Positions 42,433 to 51,775 of a DNA stretch of 64,000 nucleotides are shown here, piece after piece. Below the pieces are notes generated by a model, which was given only the letters and a program-made list of their open reading frames with translations, ran no database searches and had not been told where the DNA came from. Source of the DNA: Brumimicrobium sp964585545. Lineage in GTDB: Bacteria; Bacteroidota; Bacteroidia; Flavobacteriales_D; Crocinitomicaceae. The position numbers and the translations under genes are program-made. Every line of letters starts with the position of its first letter. The first letter of the stretch is position 1. The DNA lies in the NCBI GenBank assembly GCA_964585545.1, contig CAZPDT010000007.1:62001-126000 (forward strand), given 5' to 3'.

Positions 42433-43029
42433 ATGCGTCTTAAGACTCATCATTTCTGTTTTGTATTCTTCTTATCAACTCTATTGCTTGTAAGTGCATG
42501 TAAAAAAGAGATGAATTGTGGTTGCCAAAAATCATTTTCTGGGTTGAGTAATAGTGTAAATACAGATGCCTTAGAAAATGCACAAAAACTGCAAGACACA
42601 TTGGATAAATACAGTCAATTAGAAGTATATAGGGTTGTTAATGATCAATATATGGTAGGAATTCATTGTAATATTTATTACCAGGGGTTACAAGTTTTTA
42701 ATCACAATTGTTCTTTCTTTCAAAGTAAGGATAATAATGAGGTTACCCGTTTAGGAGATAGCATAATTCAAAAATCAATCCCTATCTCATTGAAACCAGC
42801 CATTAATTGTCAGAAAGCGGTAAGAATAGCGAGAAAAAATATGAAATTTAATAAAATGTGTCTTTTGAAGCAATTGGGAATTTATGATCTCAATGCAGGA
42901 AAGGGAATGACAACGACCAATTATAAACTTACCTGGAAAATAGCTGTTAATGGAGGGGAGGCACCTTTTGTTTATCTTGACGCTAATACGGGAGAAGTCT
43001 ATAGTAAGTTTGATGGTAAATATGATTAA
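42433..43029 (+). CDS. lipoprotein with C-terminal PepSY-like domain
   Basis: 198 aa from ATG 42433. The longer frame to 42367 includes the terminator T-run and is rejected. Signal peptide with lipobox (VSAC, Cys23), followed by KKEMNCGCQKSF. The C-terminal half resembles a PepSY fold: AINCQKAVRIARKNMKF, then TTNYKLTWKIAVNGGEAPFV and YLDANTGEVYSKFDG. PepSY domains often inhibit peptidases, and the neighbour upstream is a periplasmic M3 peptidase, though the terminator separates their transcription. Function not assigned. Confidence 0.75.
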   Translation: MRLKTHHFCFVFFLSTLLLVSACKKEMNCGCQKSFSGLSNSVNTDALENAQKLQDTLDKYSQLEVYRVVNDQYMVGIHCNIYYQGLQVFNHNCSFFQSKDNNEVTRLGDSIIQKSIPISLKPAINCQKAVRIARKNMKFNKMCLLKQLGIYDLNAGKGMTTTNYKLTWKIAVNGGEAPFVYLDANTGEVYSKFDGKYD

Positions 43030-43163
43030 CAAAACCCTAACCTCGATACAAAATTGATAGTCGATATTCTGTTCATAAAGTAAGTGCGGCTATTATTATA
43101 GCGAGATTAATGTAATTTGTGTCAATGACTAAAGACAAATAAATATGTAATAGATATTTTTTA

Positions 43164-43171
43164 TATTTTTG
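43164..43171 (+). promoter_or_regulatory. -7 promoter element (TATTTTTG)
   Basis: TATTTTTG ends 22 bp before the ATG of the phosphoethanolamine transferase gene at 43194. No clear -33 TTG. Confidence 0.4.
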
Positions 43172-43193
43172 ACCTGACTTATTTAAAATCTTC

Positions 43194-44825
43194 ATGCGTA
43201 AAAAGGTTTCTTTATTCTTAACAAAGCTGAAAGGGTATGTTGATGTTTTAATGAAGATTTATCCTCCGTACTTAATTGCACTATTGCTTTTCCCTGCATT
43301 TATGGGAATGTTTATTAATGTACATGCAATAGATATCAGAAGAATTTATCTCCTTGTGGTGTGGATAACACCATTTACCTTACTTGCTTTGGTTTTTAAG
43401 AAAAGAATATTTTATTACATTATATTCATTCTGATTTTCATTAATGGATTTATCAATATTAATTTCTGGGTGATGAGTGGTTCGCCTGTTAATCAGCCTA
43501 ATATATTCGCTTTGTTCAATTCTTTTCTCACAGAAGCTACTGACTTTTTTGTTGAAAAGGTAAATTTCTATGCATTGTTCCTAATTCCATATTGTGTATT
43601 GTTTTACTTTTCGTTAAAACGCTTGCCAAACTTAAAAATTAAGCTATTGCGGCGACATTATTATATTGTTTTACTTTTTGGAATTGGATTCATTGCTTGG
43701 GTTGGAAGGAAGAATATTCATGGAAATTTTATCGCAAGTGGATTGCCCAGAATGATGTCAGATTCATTTGAATTTTATCGGGTGTCTAATTCCTATAAAC
43801 AATTAAAAACAAACAAGTTTAAAGATGACAATGGAAAAACAAAAGGACTAGAAACCAATGAAAAACAGATTACTGTTTTACTTGTTGGAGAATCGACAAG
43901 TAGGAATTATATGGAAATTTATGGTTATAAAAGAAAAACAAATCCAAGATTAAGCAATTTTGAAGGGTTAATTCGATACGATGATGTAATTAGTTCTTCC
44001 CCATTAACTATGGAATCGATTCCAAGTTCCATGAGTGAGGCAAATAGAGACAATCAATTGTCACCTCCAGAAACAATTACATTAGCTGAGGTTTTCAATA
44101 CTATTGGTTTTAATACATACTGGATTTCTAATCAGTATCCTACTGGCTTTTGGGCAAATAGGATAACCTTGTTTGCACAACAATACAATCAAATAGAATT
44201 TCTTAAGCTGAACCCAGAAAATTTTTACGATGAAGATTTATTTGTTCCGTTTAGTGAAGCTTTGAATAATGAGGATAAAAATCAATTTATTGCACTTCAT
44301 TTGGTGGGAACGCATCAACCCTATACTGATCGGTATACAGAAGGGTTTAATGTTTTTAAAGACGGAAAGTCAAAAAAAGAAAAATTAAGAAACAACTATG
44401 ATAACGCAGTTCTGTATAATGATTTTGTTGTAGACAGCTTATTGAAAATTTTTAGGGATTATTGCAAATCAAATGATGTTTTGGGATCAGCTATTTATTT
44501 TTCTGACCACGGAGAAAGCATCTATGATTGTGACAATTGGGTTGGGCATGGTTACAACAATGGAAGATTCCCGAGGTGCGTGGCTGAAATCCCATTTTTA
44601 GTATGGTTGTCTCCCGAATATAGAAAACGATTCCCACAAAAAACAGTATCAATAGAAAGAAATAAAAAGAAACCATTCATGACAGATGATTTATTTCATG
44701 CCGTTCTTGACATAAGCAATGTAGAAACACCTGCTTTTGACCCAGAAAGGAGTGTTTTTAATAGAAAGTACAATGATCGACGCTTGCGTTTATTTAAAAA
44801 TGGCGATAATTATGATGTTCCTTAA
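43194..44825 (+). CDS. phosphoethanolamine transferase, EptA/sulfatase family
   Basis: 543 aa inner-membrane enzyme. Five hydrophobic helices occupy about residues 20-180 (YLIALLLFPAFMGMF, WITPFTLLALVF and others). The periplasmic alkaline-phosphatase-like domain begins with LLVGESTSRNYMEIYGYKR near 227, where Thr/Ser (ESTSRN) is the expected nucleophile, and has YFSDHGESIYD near 437 and an HGYN metal-binding segment. Family members add phosphoethanolamine to lipid A or other glycans. The exact acceptor is not known. It is monocistronic. Confidence 0.88.
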   Translation: MRKKVSLFLTKLKGYVDVLMKIYPPYLIALLLFPAFMGMFINVHAIDIRRIYLLVVWITPFTLLALVFKKRIFYYIIFILIFINGFININFWVMSGSPVNQPNIFALFNSFLTEATDFFVEKVNFYALFLIPYCVLFYFSLKRLPNLKIKLLRRHYYIVLLFGIGFIAWVGRKNIHGNFIASGLPRMMSDSFEFYRVSNSYKQLKTNKFKDDNGKTKGLETNEKQITVLLVGESTSRNYMEIYGYKRKTNPRLSNFEGLIRYDDVISSSPLTMESIPSSMSEANRDNQLSPPETITLAEVFNTIGFNTYWISNQYPTGFWANRITLFAQQYNQIEFLKLNPENFYDEDLFVPFSEALNNEDKNQFIALHLVGTHQPYTDRYTEGFNVFKDGKSKKEKLRNNYDNAVLYNDFVVDSLLKIFRDYCKSNDVLGSAIYFSDHGESIYDCDNWVGHGYNNGRFPRCVAEIPFLVWLSPEYRKRFPQKTVSIERNKKKPFMTDDLFHAVLDISNVETPAFDPERSVFNRKYNDRRLRLFKNGDNYDVP

Positions 44826-44971
44826 TCCGCATTGTTCATGGGATTGTTTTAGATGGTAGATTTCAGATGTTAGATGAATTTGTAATTTATAGAGAATAGT
44901 AGTCTATGTATTTGCTGGTCGGAAACATAATGCAGTTAATAATACAGGTTAGGTTACCTCGAACCTATCTC

Positions 44972-45664
44972 TTACTCATCCGCACTCTTATCTTTGTCTA
45001 ACTTTAGGATTTGCTCAAGTGATGCTTCCCGATGATTCATAAATATAATATTGTGATAGTGTTCTAGTTTGTCCAGTAGAAAGTTAAGCATTTGTTGTTC
45101 AGATGGACTCAAATTCCCAGAGATGATATCTGACGCCATTTGCATTCTTGGAAACACCCTTTTCATCTCTTTTAATCCTTTCGAAGTAATCGTAACCAAT
45201 TGGCTACGCCTGTCTTTTTTATCATCAAATTGAACAATTAGCTCTTTCTTTAAAAGTCTTTTAATTACTTCCGTTCCTGAAGTCTTCGCCATCGCATTCT
45301 CTAATATTAATTCGGTTTTAGAGAGCTCTTTATGGATCATTAAAACAACCAAGTAAGAAAACTCCTCAACAGTCTGTAGTTGACTATCAGAAAGCGCCTT
45401 TTTAATGTAATCTTTTGCATATCTATAGTTTAAGCTCAGTAACCGCGATAGTGAATTGGACTGACTCTCCTTAAGGTCAAAATGAATTTCCTCCTGTCCT
45501 GCATTAAAAGATATTTGTTTCCTTTTGGCGTCTTCCTTTGTGAATTCTTTTGCTTGAATATAATTGATGACATCTCCTAGATTATATTCTTTAAGGTGCT
45601 TGTTTTCTTGCTCAAAAAGATCCAAGTATTTGACCAACTGAATTAAAATTTCCTTTGACTGCAT
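44972..45664 (-). CDS. MarR-family transcriptional regulator
   Basis: 230 aa, longer than usual for MarR (about 140 aa), with an N-terminal about 85-residue extension. The wHTH is at about residues 100-180: SYLVVLMIHKELSKTELI, TEVIKRLLKKELIVQFDDKK followed by DRRSQLVTITSKGLKEM, the classic wing D-R-R. It is divergently transcribed from an ABC exporter operon across 151 bp, a layout typical of a repressor controlling that efflux system. A TAGCGCTA palindrome (45734-45741) lies in between. Confidence 0.9.
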   Translation of the reverse strand: MQSKEILIQLVKYLDLFEQENKHLKEYNLGDVINYIQAKEFTKEDAKRKQISFNAGQEEIHFDLKESQSNSLSRLLSLNYRYAKDYIKKALSDSQLQTVEEFSYLVVLMIHKELSKTELILENAMAKTSGTEVIKRLLKKELIVQFDDKKDRRSQLVTITSKGLKEMKRVFPRMQMASDIISGNLSPSEQQMLNFLLDKLEHYHNIIFMNHREASLEQILKLDKDKSADE

Positions 45665-45686
45665 AATTGAAAGGTTCTTGTATTTA

Positions 45687-45694
45687 CAAAGATA
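45687..45694 (-). promoter_or_regulatory. -7 promoter element (TATCTTTG) of the MarR gene
   Basis: TATCTTTG on the minus strand, 22 bp upstream of the MarR ATG. The -33 element is not clear. Confidence 0.5.
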
Positions 45695-45733
45695 AAATAA
45701 AATAGTATGTTATCGTAATTTTTAAATGCAAGA

Positions 45734-45741
45734 TAGCGCTA
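45734..45741. promoter_or_regulatory. TAGCGCTA palindrome, possible operator
   Basis: Perfect 8-bp palindrome midway between the divergent MarR and exporter starts; GCTAAAA is repeated just beside it (45738 and 45748). A candidate MarR site, but short. Confidence 0.3.
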
Positions 45742-45780
45742 AAAAATGCTAAAATATTTTTTAAATAAATGGATTCGTAC

Positions 45781-45788
45781 TAAATTTG
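45781..45788 (+). promoter_or_regulatory. -7 promoter element (TAAATTTG) of the exporter operon
   Basis: TAAATTTG, 27 bp before the ABC ATPase ATG. No clear -33 TTG, consistent with a promoter needing de-repression or an activator. Confidence 0.45.
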
Positions 45789-45815
45789 TCAACAACAAAG
45801 TAAACTGGAATCAAG

Positions 45816-46529
45816 ATGAAAACTGTTGCAGCGATAAAAGATGCCACGAAGGAATATAAAACAGGAGATACTGTGATTACGGCATTGGCAAAAAGCACAC
45901 TTGAGTTCCACACCAATGAACTTACTTTAATTTTGGGTCCATCAGGTTCCGGAAAAACAACTTTACTTTCTATGTTGGGTTGTGTAATTTATCCATCTTC
46001 AGGGAAAGTGCAAATCGAAGGAAGAGAAATCACTGGATTATCAGAAAACAAGCTGGCTCATATACGGTTAGAGAGCATTGGTTTTGTGTTTCAAGGTGCC
46101 AATTTATTACAACCGCTTTCTGCTCTTGAGAATGTGATGGCTCCTTTGTTATTGAAGAAGGAGAAAAGGAGTAAGGCTGAACAGAAGGCCAAAAATGCAC
46201 TCGAAAAAGTAGGCATGTTGTCGAGAATGCATAATTTACCCAAAGCTTTAAGTGGAGGACAAAGGCAAAGAACTGCAATTGCTCGTGCTTTGGTTACTGA
46301 CCCACCAATTTTATTGTGTGATGAACCAACAGCATCTATTGATTCAAAAAGTGCTGGAAAAGTGATGGAGGAATTACGGGATCTTTCCCAAACAGGAAAA
46401 GCTGTTGTGGTAGTAACGCACGATACAAGATTGCGTAAATATGCTGACCGTATTGTTTATATGACAGAAGGGAAGATCTCAAATACTCCTTTTACGGAGG
46501 ATGAAGAATTTAATGATCATTCAAATTAA
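45816..46529 (+). CDS. ABC transporter ATP-binding protein, MacB/DevA type
   Basis: 237 aa. Walker A GPSGSGKTT at residues 41-49, signature LSGGQRQRTAIARAL, Walker B ILLCDEPTASID, and the VVVVTHD switch His. The LolD/MacB/DevA-type compact layout fits export of a lipid, peptide or toxic small molecule. It is followed 12 bp later by the membrane-fusion protein and then the permease, forming a complete tripartite exporter with the TolC-family gene. Confidence 0.93.
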   Translation: MKTVAAIKDATKEYKTGDTVITALAKSTLEFHTNELTLILGPSGSGKTTLLSMLGCVIYPSSGKVQIEGREITGLSENKLAHIRLESIGFVFQGANLLQPLSALENVMAPLLLKKEKRSKAEQKAKNALEKVGMLSRMHNLPKALSGGQRQRTAIARALVTDPPILLCDEPTASIDSKSAGKVMEELRDLSQTGKAVVVVTHDTRLRKYADRIVYMTEGKISNTPFTEDEEFNDHSN

Positions 46530-46541
46530 AATATTTCAATT

Positions 46542-47492
46542 ATGAAGATTTTTTCAATATTATCGTTTTTGTTGTTGCTAACAGCGTGCAATTCAGACGA
46601 AGCAACCGCTGAGAATAAAAGTCAACAAGATAGCATTTCCGCACCTCAACAGGTAAATATTGTTGTTGGAATAGGAAAAGTAGAACCGATAGGCGGAGTT
46701 GTTAATCTGGCCTCTAACTCTGGTGGAATTGTTGCTTCGATTTTAAAACAAGCGGGAGATAGTTTAAAAGCAGGAGACACAATTGTTGCACTACAACAAA
46801 ATGACTTGGCTTTAAAAGTTGATGAGATTCAAGCAAAGATGCAAACTCAAAAAGAACAAATAGCATCAAATAAAGTAGCTGTAGGCCAATATAAAGCACA
46901 ATTAGAAGAAAAGAACAAGACATTAAAAGTGAGTCAAAAATTGGTCCAATCTGGAGCTGAAACAAATGAAAATGTGAGTGCATTGAAAACCGATAAAAAG
47001 GTTTTAGAAGTTGAACTCAATAAAAGTCAGAAAGCAGTTGCAGTAAGTCAATCCCAACTAAATGAACTGCAAGCGCAATTGAAATCGGCAGAAAATAAAT
47101 TACAAGACCAATTGATTAAAGCCCCTTCAGATGGAATTTTATTGGGTATAGACACCAAAAAAGGAGAAGCGATTCAACCCTTGGAGTCTTTCGCGACTTT
47201 CGCTGCAGAGGGACCGATAGTGGTTCATGGAGAAGCGGATGAATTGTTTGCAAATCGATTAGAAATTGGGCAGCGTGTGAAAGTTCATTATATTGGCAAC
47301 CCAAGAACCATTACCACTGGAAAAATTATTTATTTGTCTCCAATTTTGAGCAATAAATCTCTTTTTACTGATGTCCCAGGAGAGCAACAAGATCGCCGTG
47401 TACGTAGATTCAAAGTGCTTCTAGACAGTACGAATAATTTACTGATCAACACCAAAGTTGAATGTAACATTGATTTAAATAGCCAAGAATAA
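46542..47492 (+). CDS. HlyD/DevB-like membrane-fusion lipoprotein
   Basis: 316 aa. Signal peptide with lipobox (LLLTAC, Cys16). The N-terminal beta-barrel/lipoyl half is VGIGKVEPIGGVVNLAS and GDSLKAGDTIVALQQND; a long coiled-coil hairpin at about residues 95-185 carries repeated Lys/Gln-rich heptads; the second lipoyl half and barrel follow (DQLIKAPSDGILLGIDTKKG). It bridges the inner-membrane ABC permease to the outer-membrane channel. It overlaps the permease by one base (TAATG). Confidence 0.92.
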   Translation: MKIFSILSFLLLLTACNSDEATAENKSQQDSISAPQQVNIVVGIGKVEPIGGVVNLASNSGGIVASILKQAGDSLKAGDTIVALQQNDLALKVDEIQAKMQTQKEQIASNKVAVGQYKAQLEEKNKTLKVSQKLVQSGAETNENVSALKTDKKVLEVELNKSQKAVAVSQSQLNELQAQLKSAENKLQDQLIKAPSDGILLGIDTKKGEAIQPLESFATFAAEGPIVVHGEADELFANRLEIGQRVKVHYIGNPRTITTGKIIYLSPILSNKSLFTDVPGEQQDRRVRRFKVLLDSTNNLLINTKVECNIDLNSQE

Positions 47493-48628
47493 TGATACGT
47501 ATTGCTATAAAATTTATACGATTCGATCGACCCAAGAGTATTGGTATCATTGTGGGAATTGTGATCAGTATCTTTTTGATTGGACAACAATTGGGCACAT
47601 TACAATTTATCACACATGCGATGAGTGGATTGATTGACAATTCCAATCCAAATGCGGGACAGATTTGGGTAATTGACAATTCAACACAAAACGCCAATGT
47701 CCTGTCTGAAATTGACGGTCGATTAGTTCGTGAAATTAGAAGCATTCATGGTGTTGAAAACACTTATCCCATTGTGGTCGCCAATGCGAAAGTCACATTG
47801 GAAAACGGTAAATCGAATCCCTTTATTCTTATTGGAAGTGATGCGCCAGTATTTGCAGGTGGCCCCGATACTGCAAAAATTATCGATGGTCAAATTTCAT
47901 CATTAAATCAATCCAATACAGTCTCAATTGAATACTTTGATGCCAAAACAATGAATGAACCTTTAAAAGTGGGTACTTCAATAGAAGTGAATGGAAAAGC
48001 TTCTATTATTAAGGTAGAAACCAAGAATATTCAAGCATTTGGGGGAAATTATATGTACACCAACCTAAGCAATGCTCGGTTCTATGGTAACTTCCCACGC
48101 AATAAGGTGAGTATTGTTTCTGTAAAGGTTAAGTCGGGTATTGACGTTCAGCAGGTTGCCGATCAGATTAACGATACGTTTTATGGGGTAAAAGCGTGGA
48201 AAACTGGAGATTTAAAAGATTCTACCATTAAGCATTTGTTAAGTACAACAAATATGGGATTGAGCTTTGGAACATTGGTGATATTTGCCATTATAACGGG
48301 TTTTTTTATCATCGGATTGACACTTTATTCAGCAGTTTTAGACCGATTAAAAGACTATGGAACTTATAAAGCGATTGGAGCAACAAATGGCTATGTAAGA
48401 AAGTTAATATTAACACAAGCTTTACTGTTCGCCTTGGTTGGATTCGTGATCGCCTTAATTTTGTTGTTCATATTTAAACAAGGTGTTTACAATGCAGGAT
48501 TAATTATTGAACTTTCTCCGCTGTTGATTGCTTTTTTGGGCTTTGTAACGCTCTTTATATCTGTCGGTGGATCTCTTTTTGCCATTCGGAAAATTAATAA
48601 GTTAGAACCAGCTTCAGTTTTTAAATAA
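47492..48628 (+). CDS. ABC transporter permease, MacB/DevC (FtsX) type
   Basis: 378 aa. One N-terminal helix (SIGIIVGIVISIFLIGQQ), a periplasmic MacB-PCD-like domain of about 200 residues, then three C-terminal helices (LVIFAIITGFFIIGLTLYSA, LFALVGFVIALILLFIF, LIAFLGFVTLFISVGG). This is the four-helix FtsX/MacB topology. The cytoplasmic loop YGTYKAIGATNGYVRKLI is the coupling helix. It forms the export pump with the preceding ATPase and adaptor. Confidence 0.92.
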   Translation: MIRIAIKFIRFDRPKSIGIIVGIVISIFLIGQQLGTLQFITHAMSGLIDNSNPNAGQIWVIDNSTQNANVLSEIDGRLVREIRSIHGVENTYPIVVANAKVTLENGKSNPFILIGSDAPVFAGGPDTAKIIDGQISSLNQSNTVSIEYFDAKTMNEPLKVGTSIEVNGKASIIKVETKNIQAFGGNYMYTNLSNARFYGNFPRNKVSIVSVKVKSGIDVQQVADQINDTFYGVKAWKTGDLKDSTIKHLLSTTNMGLSFGTLVIFAIITGFFIIGLTLYSAVLDRLKDYGTYKAIGATNGYVRKLILTQALLFALVGFVIALILLFIFKQGVYNAGLIIELSPLLIAFLGFVTLFISVGGSLFAIRKINKLEPASVFK

Positions 48629-48636
48629 GAAATATT

Positions 48637-49980
48637 ATGAAAACAAAAATCATCTTTTTATGCTTGCTTATGTCTTTTTGGTGTGTACCAATTTTTGGTC
48701 AAGATTCAAAAGAAGTGCCAAAGAAATTGTCTTTAAAGAAAGCTCAACAGATTGCTTTTGAAAACAACCCCAGTCTTGAAGTACAACAATTAAAGTCTAA
48801 GATAGACAGCAAGAAAGTAGAAGCAGCAAAATGGGAACGAATACCTAATATTTATGCCGATTATGGATTAAAAAGGAATTTAATTATTCCCACAACACCT
48901 GTCCCTGCCAAAGCGTTTAACCCCAACGCGAAAGAGGGCGAATTGATGCCTTTAAAGTTTGCTACTAACTGGAGCAGTAATGCAGGTATAAATTTAGAAT
49001 ATGACTTGTTTAACCCTCAAAAGAATGGACAAGTAAAAGCAACTCAGCAACAAATGAAGCTGAGCAGTATTGATCAAGAAATTGAAAAGAACAACTTGAA
49101 ATTTAAAGTAGGAAAGGACTATGCAGCATGTATTATCGCAAAAGAACAGTTGGAGTTGGCCGTTGCGGATACCATAAGTAAAACTAAACTTCTTAAAATG
49201 ACACGTGAGCAGTACGATGCGGGAAGAAAAAAAATAACAGACTTGAATCAAGCTCAAGCCAATAAAAATGAAGCGATAAGTAATTGTGCAGAAGCCAGAA
49301 AAATTCTTTCCTCCTCTAAATTGGATTTGTTGGTAGATATGGGGTTTGACCCTTCAAAAGAAAACACTTTTTCTCTTACAGACAGTATTTCAAATCTATT
49401 GCTAATTTATGAAGATGAAAATGGCGGTAATCAAGAAAGTCTTTCTCTAGAAAAACGAAGGCAACAGAAGGAACTTACAGAAATTCAGTTGCAGAATGCC
49501 AAGAAGGGATTTTTACCTACTGTTTCTTTAAATGGATACTTAGGCACCAATTATTATGATAATGATTTTCGTTATTTTGACAATAAAAACTGGTATGGAA
49601 ACAGTTTTGTGGGTTTGAAAGTATTGATTCCTCTTACTCAGGGGCTAAATAGAGTAAAGAAAATCGATGAGTTACAATTGCAAAGGAAATTAGACGAGGT
49701 TAATTATCGTGTTCAGCAAAATCAAATTCTGTTGGAAATTACAAAAGCAAAGCAAGAGGCAGATTTTCAAGAAAACAATATGAACCAAAAGAAAAAAAGT
49801 ATGCAATTGGCTAGTGAAAACTGGAAAGCAGCAGTCGATCAGTTTTCGGAAGGACGTCTACTTTCAGGAGATTTGATCAAGGTAGATTATGCGTATAAAC
49901 AGGCAAAAACAGAATATTTAAAAGCGGCTTATAATTTTCTTATAGCCAAGATGACTTTAGAGGAGTTAAAACGTAAATAG
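48637..49980 (+). CDS. TolC-family outer membrane efflux channel
   Basis: 447 aa. Signal peptide ending WCVPIFGQ. Two OEP repeats with long helices: LSLKKAQQIAFENNPSLEVQ at the start, LEYDLFNPQK, then the second repeat beginning LSLEKRRQQKELTEIQLQNA, and the closing YAYKQAKTEYLKAAYNFLIA. Such proteins form a trimeric outer-membrane tunnel. It is the last gene of the ATPase-adaptor-permease-channel operon, 8 bp after the permease. Confidence 0.93.
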   Translation: MKTKIIFLCLLMSFWCVPIFGQDSKEVPKKLSLKKAQQIAFENNPSLEVQQLKSKIDSKKVEAAKWERIPNIYADYGLKRNLIIPTTPVPAKAFNPNAKEGELMPLKFATNWSSNAGINLEYDLFNPQKNGQVKATQQQMKLSSIDQEIEKNNLKFKVGKDYAACIIAKEQLELAVADTISKTKLLKMTREQYDAGRKKITDLNQAQANKNEAISNCAEARKILSSSKLDLLVDMGFDPSKENTFSLTDSISNLLLIYEDENGGNQESLSLEKRRQQKELTEIQLQNAKKGFLPTVSLNGYLGTNYYDNDFRYFDNKNWYGNSFVGLKVLIPLTQGLNRVKKIDELQLQRKLDEVNYRVQQNQILLEITKAKQEADFQENNMNQKKKSMQLASENWKAAVDQFSEGRLLSGDLIKVDYAYKQAKTEYLKAAYNFLIAKMTLEELKRK

Positions 49981-50064
49981 TCTGATTTAATCAGGATGAA
50001 AATTAGTTGTTCCCAACGAATTATAGGGTGTAAATCCAATTTCTAACAATAGAAGAATAGAACA

Positions 50065-51591
50065 TTAATACTTAAAAGAAGACAACCGAATCTCTTCTTT
50101 CAGTTTGCTTTGTGCGTCCATTAAATTTTCGATTAAAATAAACCGTCCTTCACCTAAAATTGCGGCTTCACGCATATTATCTTCTGCTTTTTTATTGCTT
50201 TTTATTCCGACAACACTCATCGTTGTATTTTGTTTTTGTAGGTTTTTTTCAATGATTTTTTTATAGTTTCCCGAATTTCGATTAAAAGCCCCATCGGTTA
50301 CAACAATGAGATGATTTTGTCCGCCAGGAATTTCGTTTTTCCGAACGTTCTTATAACCGAGTTTTATCCCTGCACCACCATCGGTATATCCTGAAGCCTT
50401 TAATTTCTTAACACGATTAATGATTTCTTTCTTCTGGTCTCCTGTAGTTGATTCCATTAAAACAAAAGCATCACTGGCATAAGCCACCAGACCTATTTTA
50501 TCTTCAGGACGCAACATGTTGACGAGTTGCTCTAAGGCATACTTTAACAGTTCTAATCGACCTTCTTGACGCATCGAGCCCGAAACGTCGATTACAAAAA
50601 CAACATTAATGGGTTTGAAATAATCAGCATCAAAATTGTTTTTATCCAATGCAGTGAAAGCAGGAGGGAGGGCGTCAACCGCTTCAACTTCCTCAGTTGC
50701 ATCCTCTAGGACGGGTTCTGCTTTAACAATAATATCATTGATGTCAAGATTTGAAGGCTTGTCCACATCTATTTCAATTACCCGCTCTTCTATTGCCGAA
50801 GAAACATCGGGTAGCTCTTTTTGAATTTCCTCGGGTAGCTCTTCAAGTTTTTCTGGTTCAGCCTCTTTTGGTTCATTTTGAGATAAATCTTCAGATACAG
50901 TTTCAAACTCTTCAACGGGTTTTTTTGTCAATGCTAATACAACATGATTCCTTTTAAAGTTTACGTACATTCCCTTTTCGGCAGGGAAATAACCGGGATG
51001 AGTACCATAGAAATAAGAAATCCCCAAAGGAATTTTAATTTTCATTCGCCCTTTAGAATTTGTTGGCCATCTTCCTAAAACACTACCGTTTTGAAGAATA
51101 GCCACTTTTGTTTTCCCCAAATGTTCCCCTGTAGCCTTGTCGATGGTTTCAACTGTTAAAGCAAAGTCCATACGGTTTCCTGTTGCTGGTGCTTGACCAA
51201 AGCTAGGGCAGGCTGTCAAATAATTTTCTCTTTCGGGTAAAGATTTAATTCTGCCTTTTAAAACAACATTTGTGGGGTCATTTTTATCACTTGTAAATAC
51301 GGGAATAGTATAAGAAAACCTTCCTGTAGTTCTTTTATCGATATGAAAGCGAATCACAGTTGTACTATCGGCTGCAATAAAAGCAGATTTTTGAATATAA
51401 ACCACATCTCTAGGCTTTTTTACACTGAGAATGAAGGCATCATCACCAGTTTTATTTTTAAGGTAGATGTCAACATATCTCGGGTCGTTCCCATTCAGTT
51501 CTCCAAAATCGTATTCAGTTTTGTCAAAAACAATTTGTGAAAAACTCAGAACAGTAGAAAAGAGCACTATAGATGTCAGAATAAATTTCAT
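50065..51591 (-). CDS. secreted DUF1573-VWA fusion protein
   Basis: 508 aa. The signal peptide (MKFILTSIVLFSTVLSFS) is followed by a DUF1573/ASH-like immunoglobulin domain (FDKTEYDFGELNGND to VVLKGRIKSL, about residues 20-115). A second beta-rich region with Gly-Thr-His-Pro-Gly-Tyr-Phe comes next. An acidic Pro/Glu linker (about 235-310) leads to a von Willebrand A domain from about residue 325, with intact MIDAS DVSGSM and VVTDGAFN. It probably displays a metal-dependent protein-binding domain in the envelope. It is monocistronic; the partner is unknown. Confidence 0.85.
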   Translation of the reverse strand: MKFILTSIVLFSTVLSFSQIVFDKTEYDFGELNGNDPRYVDIYLKNKTGDDAFILSVKKPRDVVYIQKSAFIAADSTTVIRFHIDKRTTGRFSYTIPVFTSDKNDPTNVVLKGRIKSLPERENYLTACPSFGQAPATGNRMDFALTVETIDKATGEHLGKTKVAILQNGSVLGRWPTNSKGRMKIKIPLGISYFYGTHPGYFPAEKGMYVNFKRNHVVLALTKKPVEEFETVSEDLSQNEPKEAEPEKLEELPEEIQKELPDVSSAIEERVIEIDVDKPSNLDINDIIVKAEPVLEDATEEVEAVDALPPAFTALDKNNFDADYFKPINVVFVIDVSGSMRQEGRLELLKYALEQLVNMLRPEDKIGLVAYASDAFVLMESTTGDQKKEIINRVKKLKASGYTDGGAGIKLGYKNVRKNEIPGGQNHLIVVTDGAFNRNSGNYKKIIEKNLQKQNTTMSVVGIKSNKKAEDNMREAAILGEGRFILIENLMDAQSKLKEEIRLSSFKY

Positions 51592-51775
51592 TGATTAAAA
51601 GTAAGAATAATTTTGAATTTTAAAGATATTGTTTGTTTTACAAAAAACATACCTTTATGGAAATTTGGCACATATTGTCCGTAAATACCAGCTGCTTCTG
51701 TAATTCATTTGAAGTTGGACAAAATAAATTGTACTTTTAATTTTTAGGAACAGAAATAACGCACATTAAAAAGCC

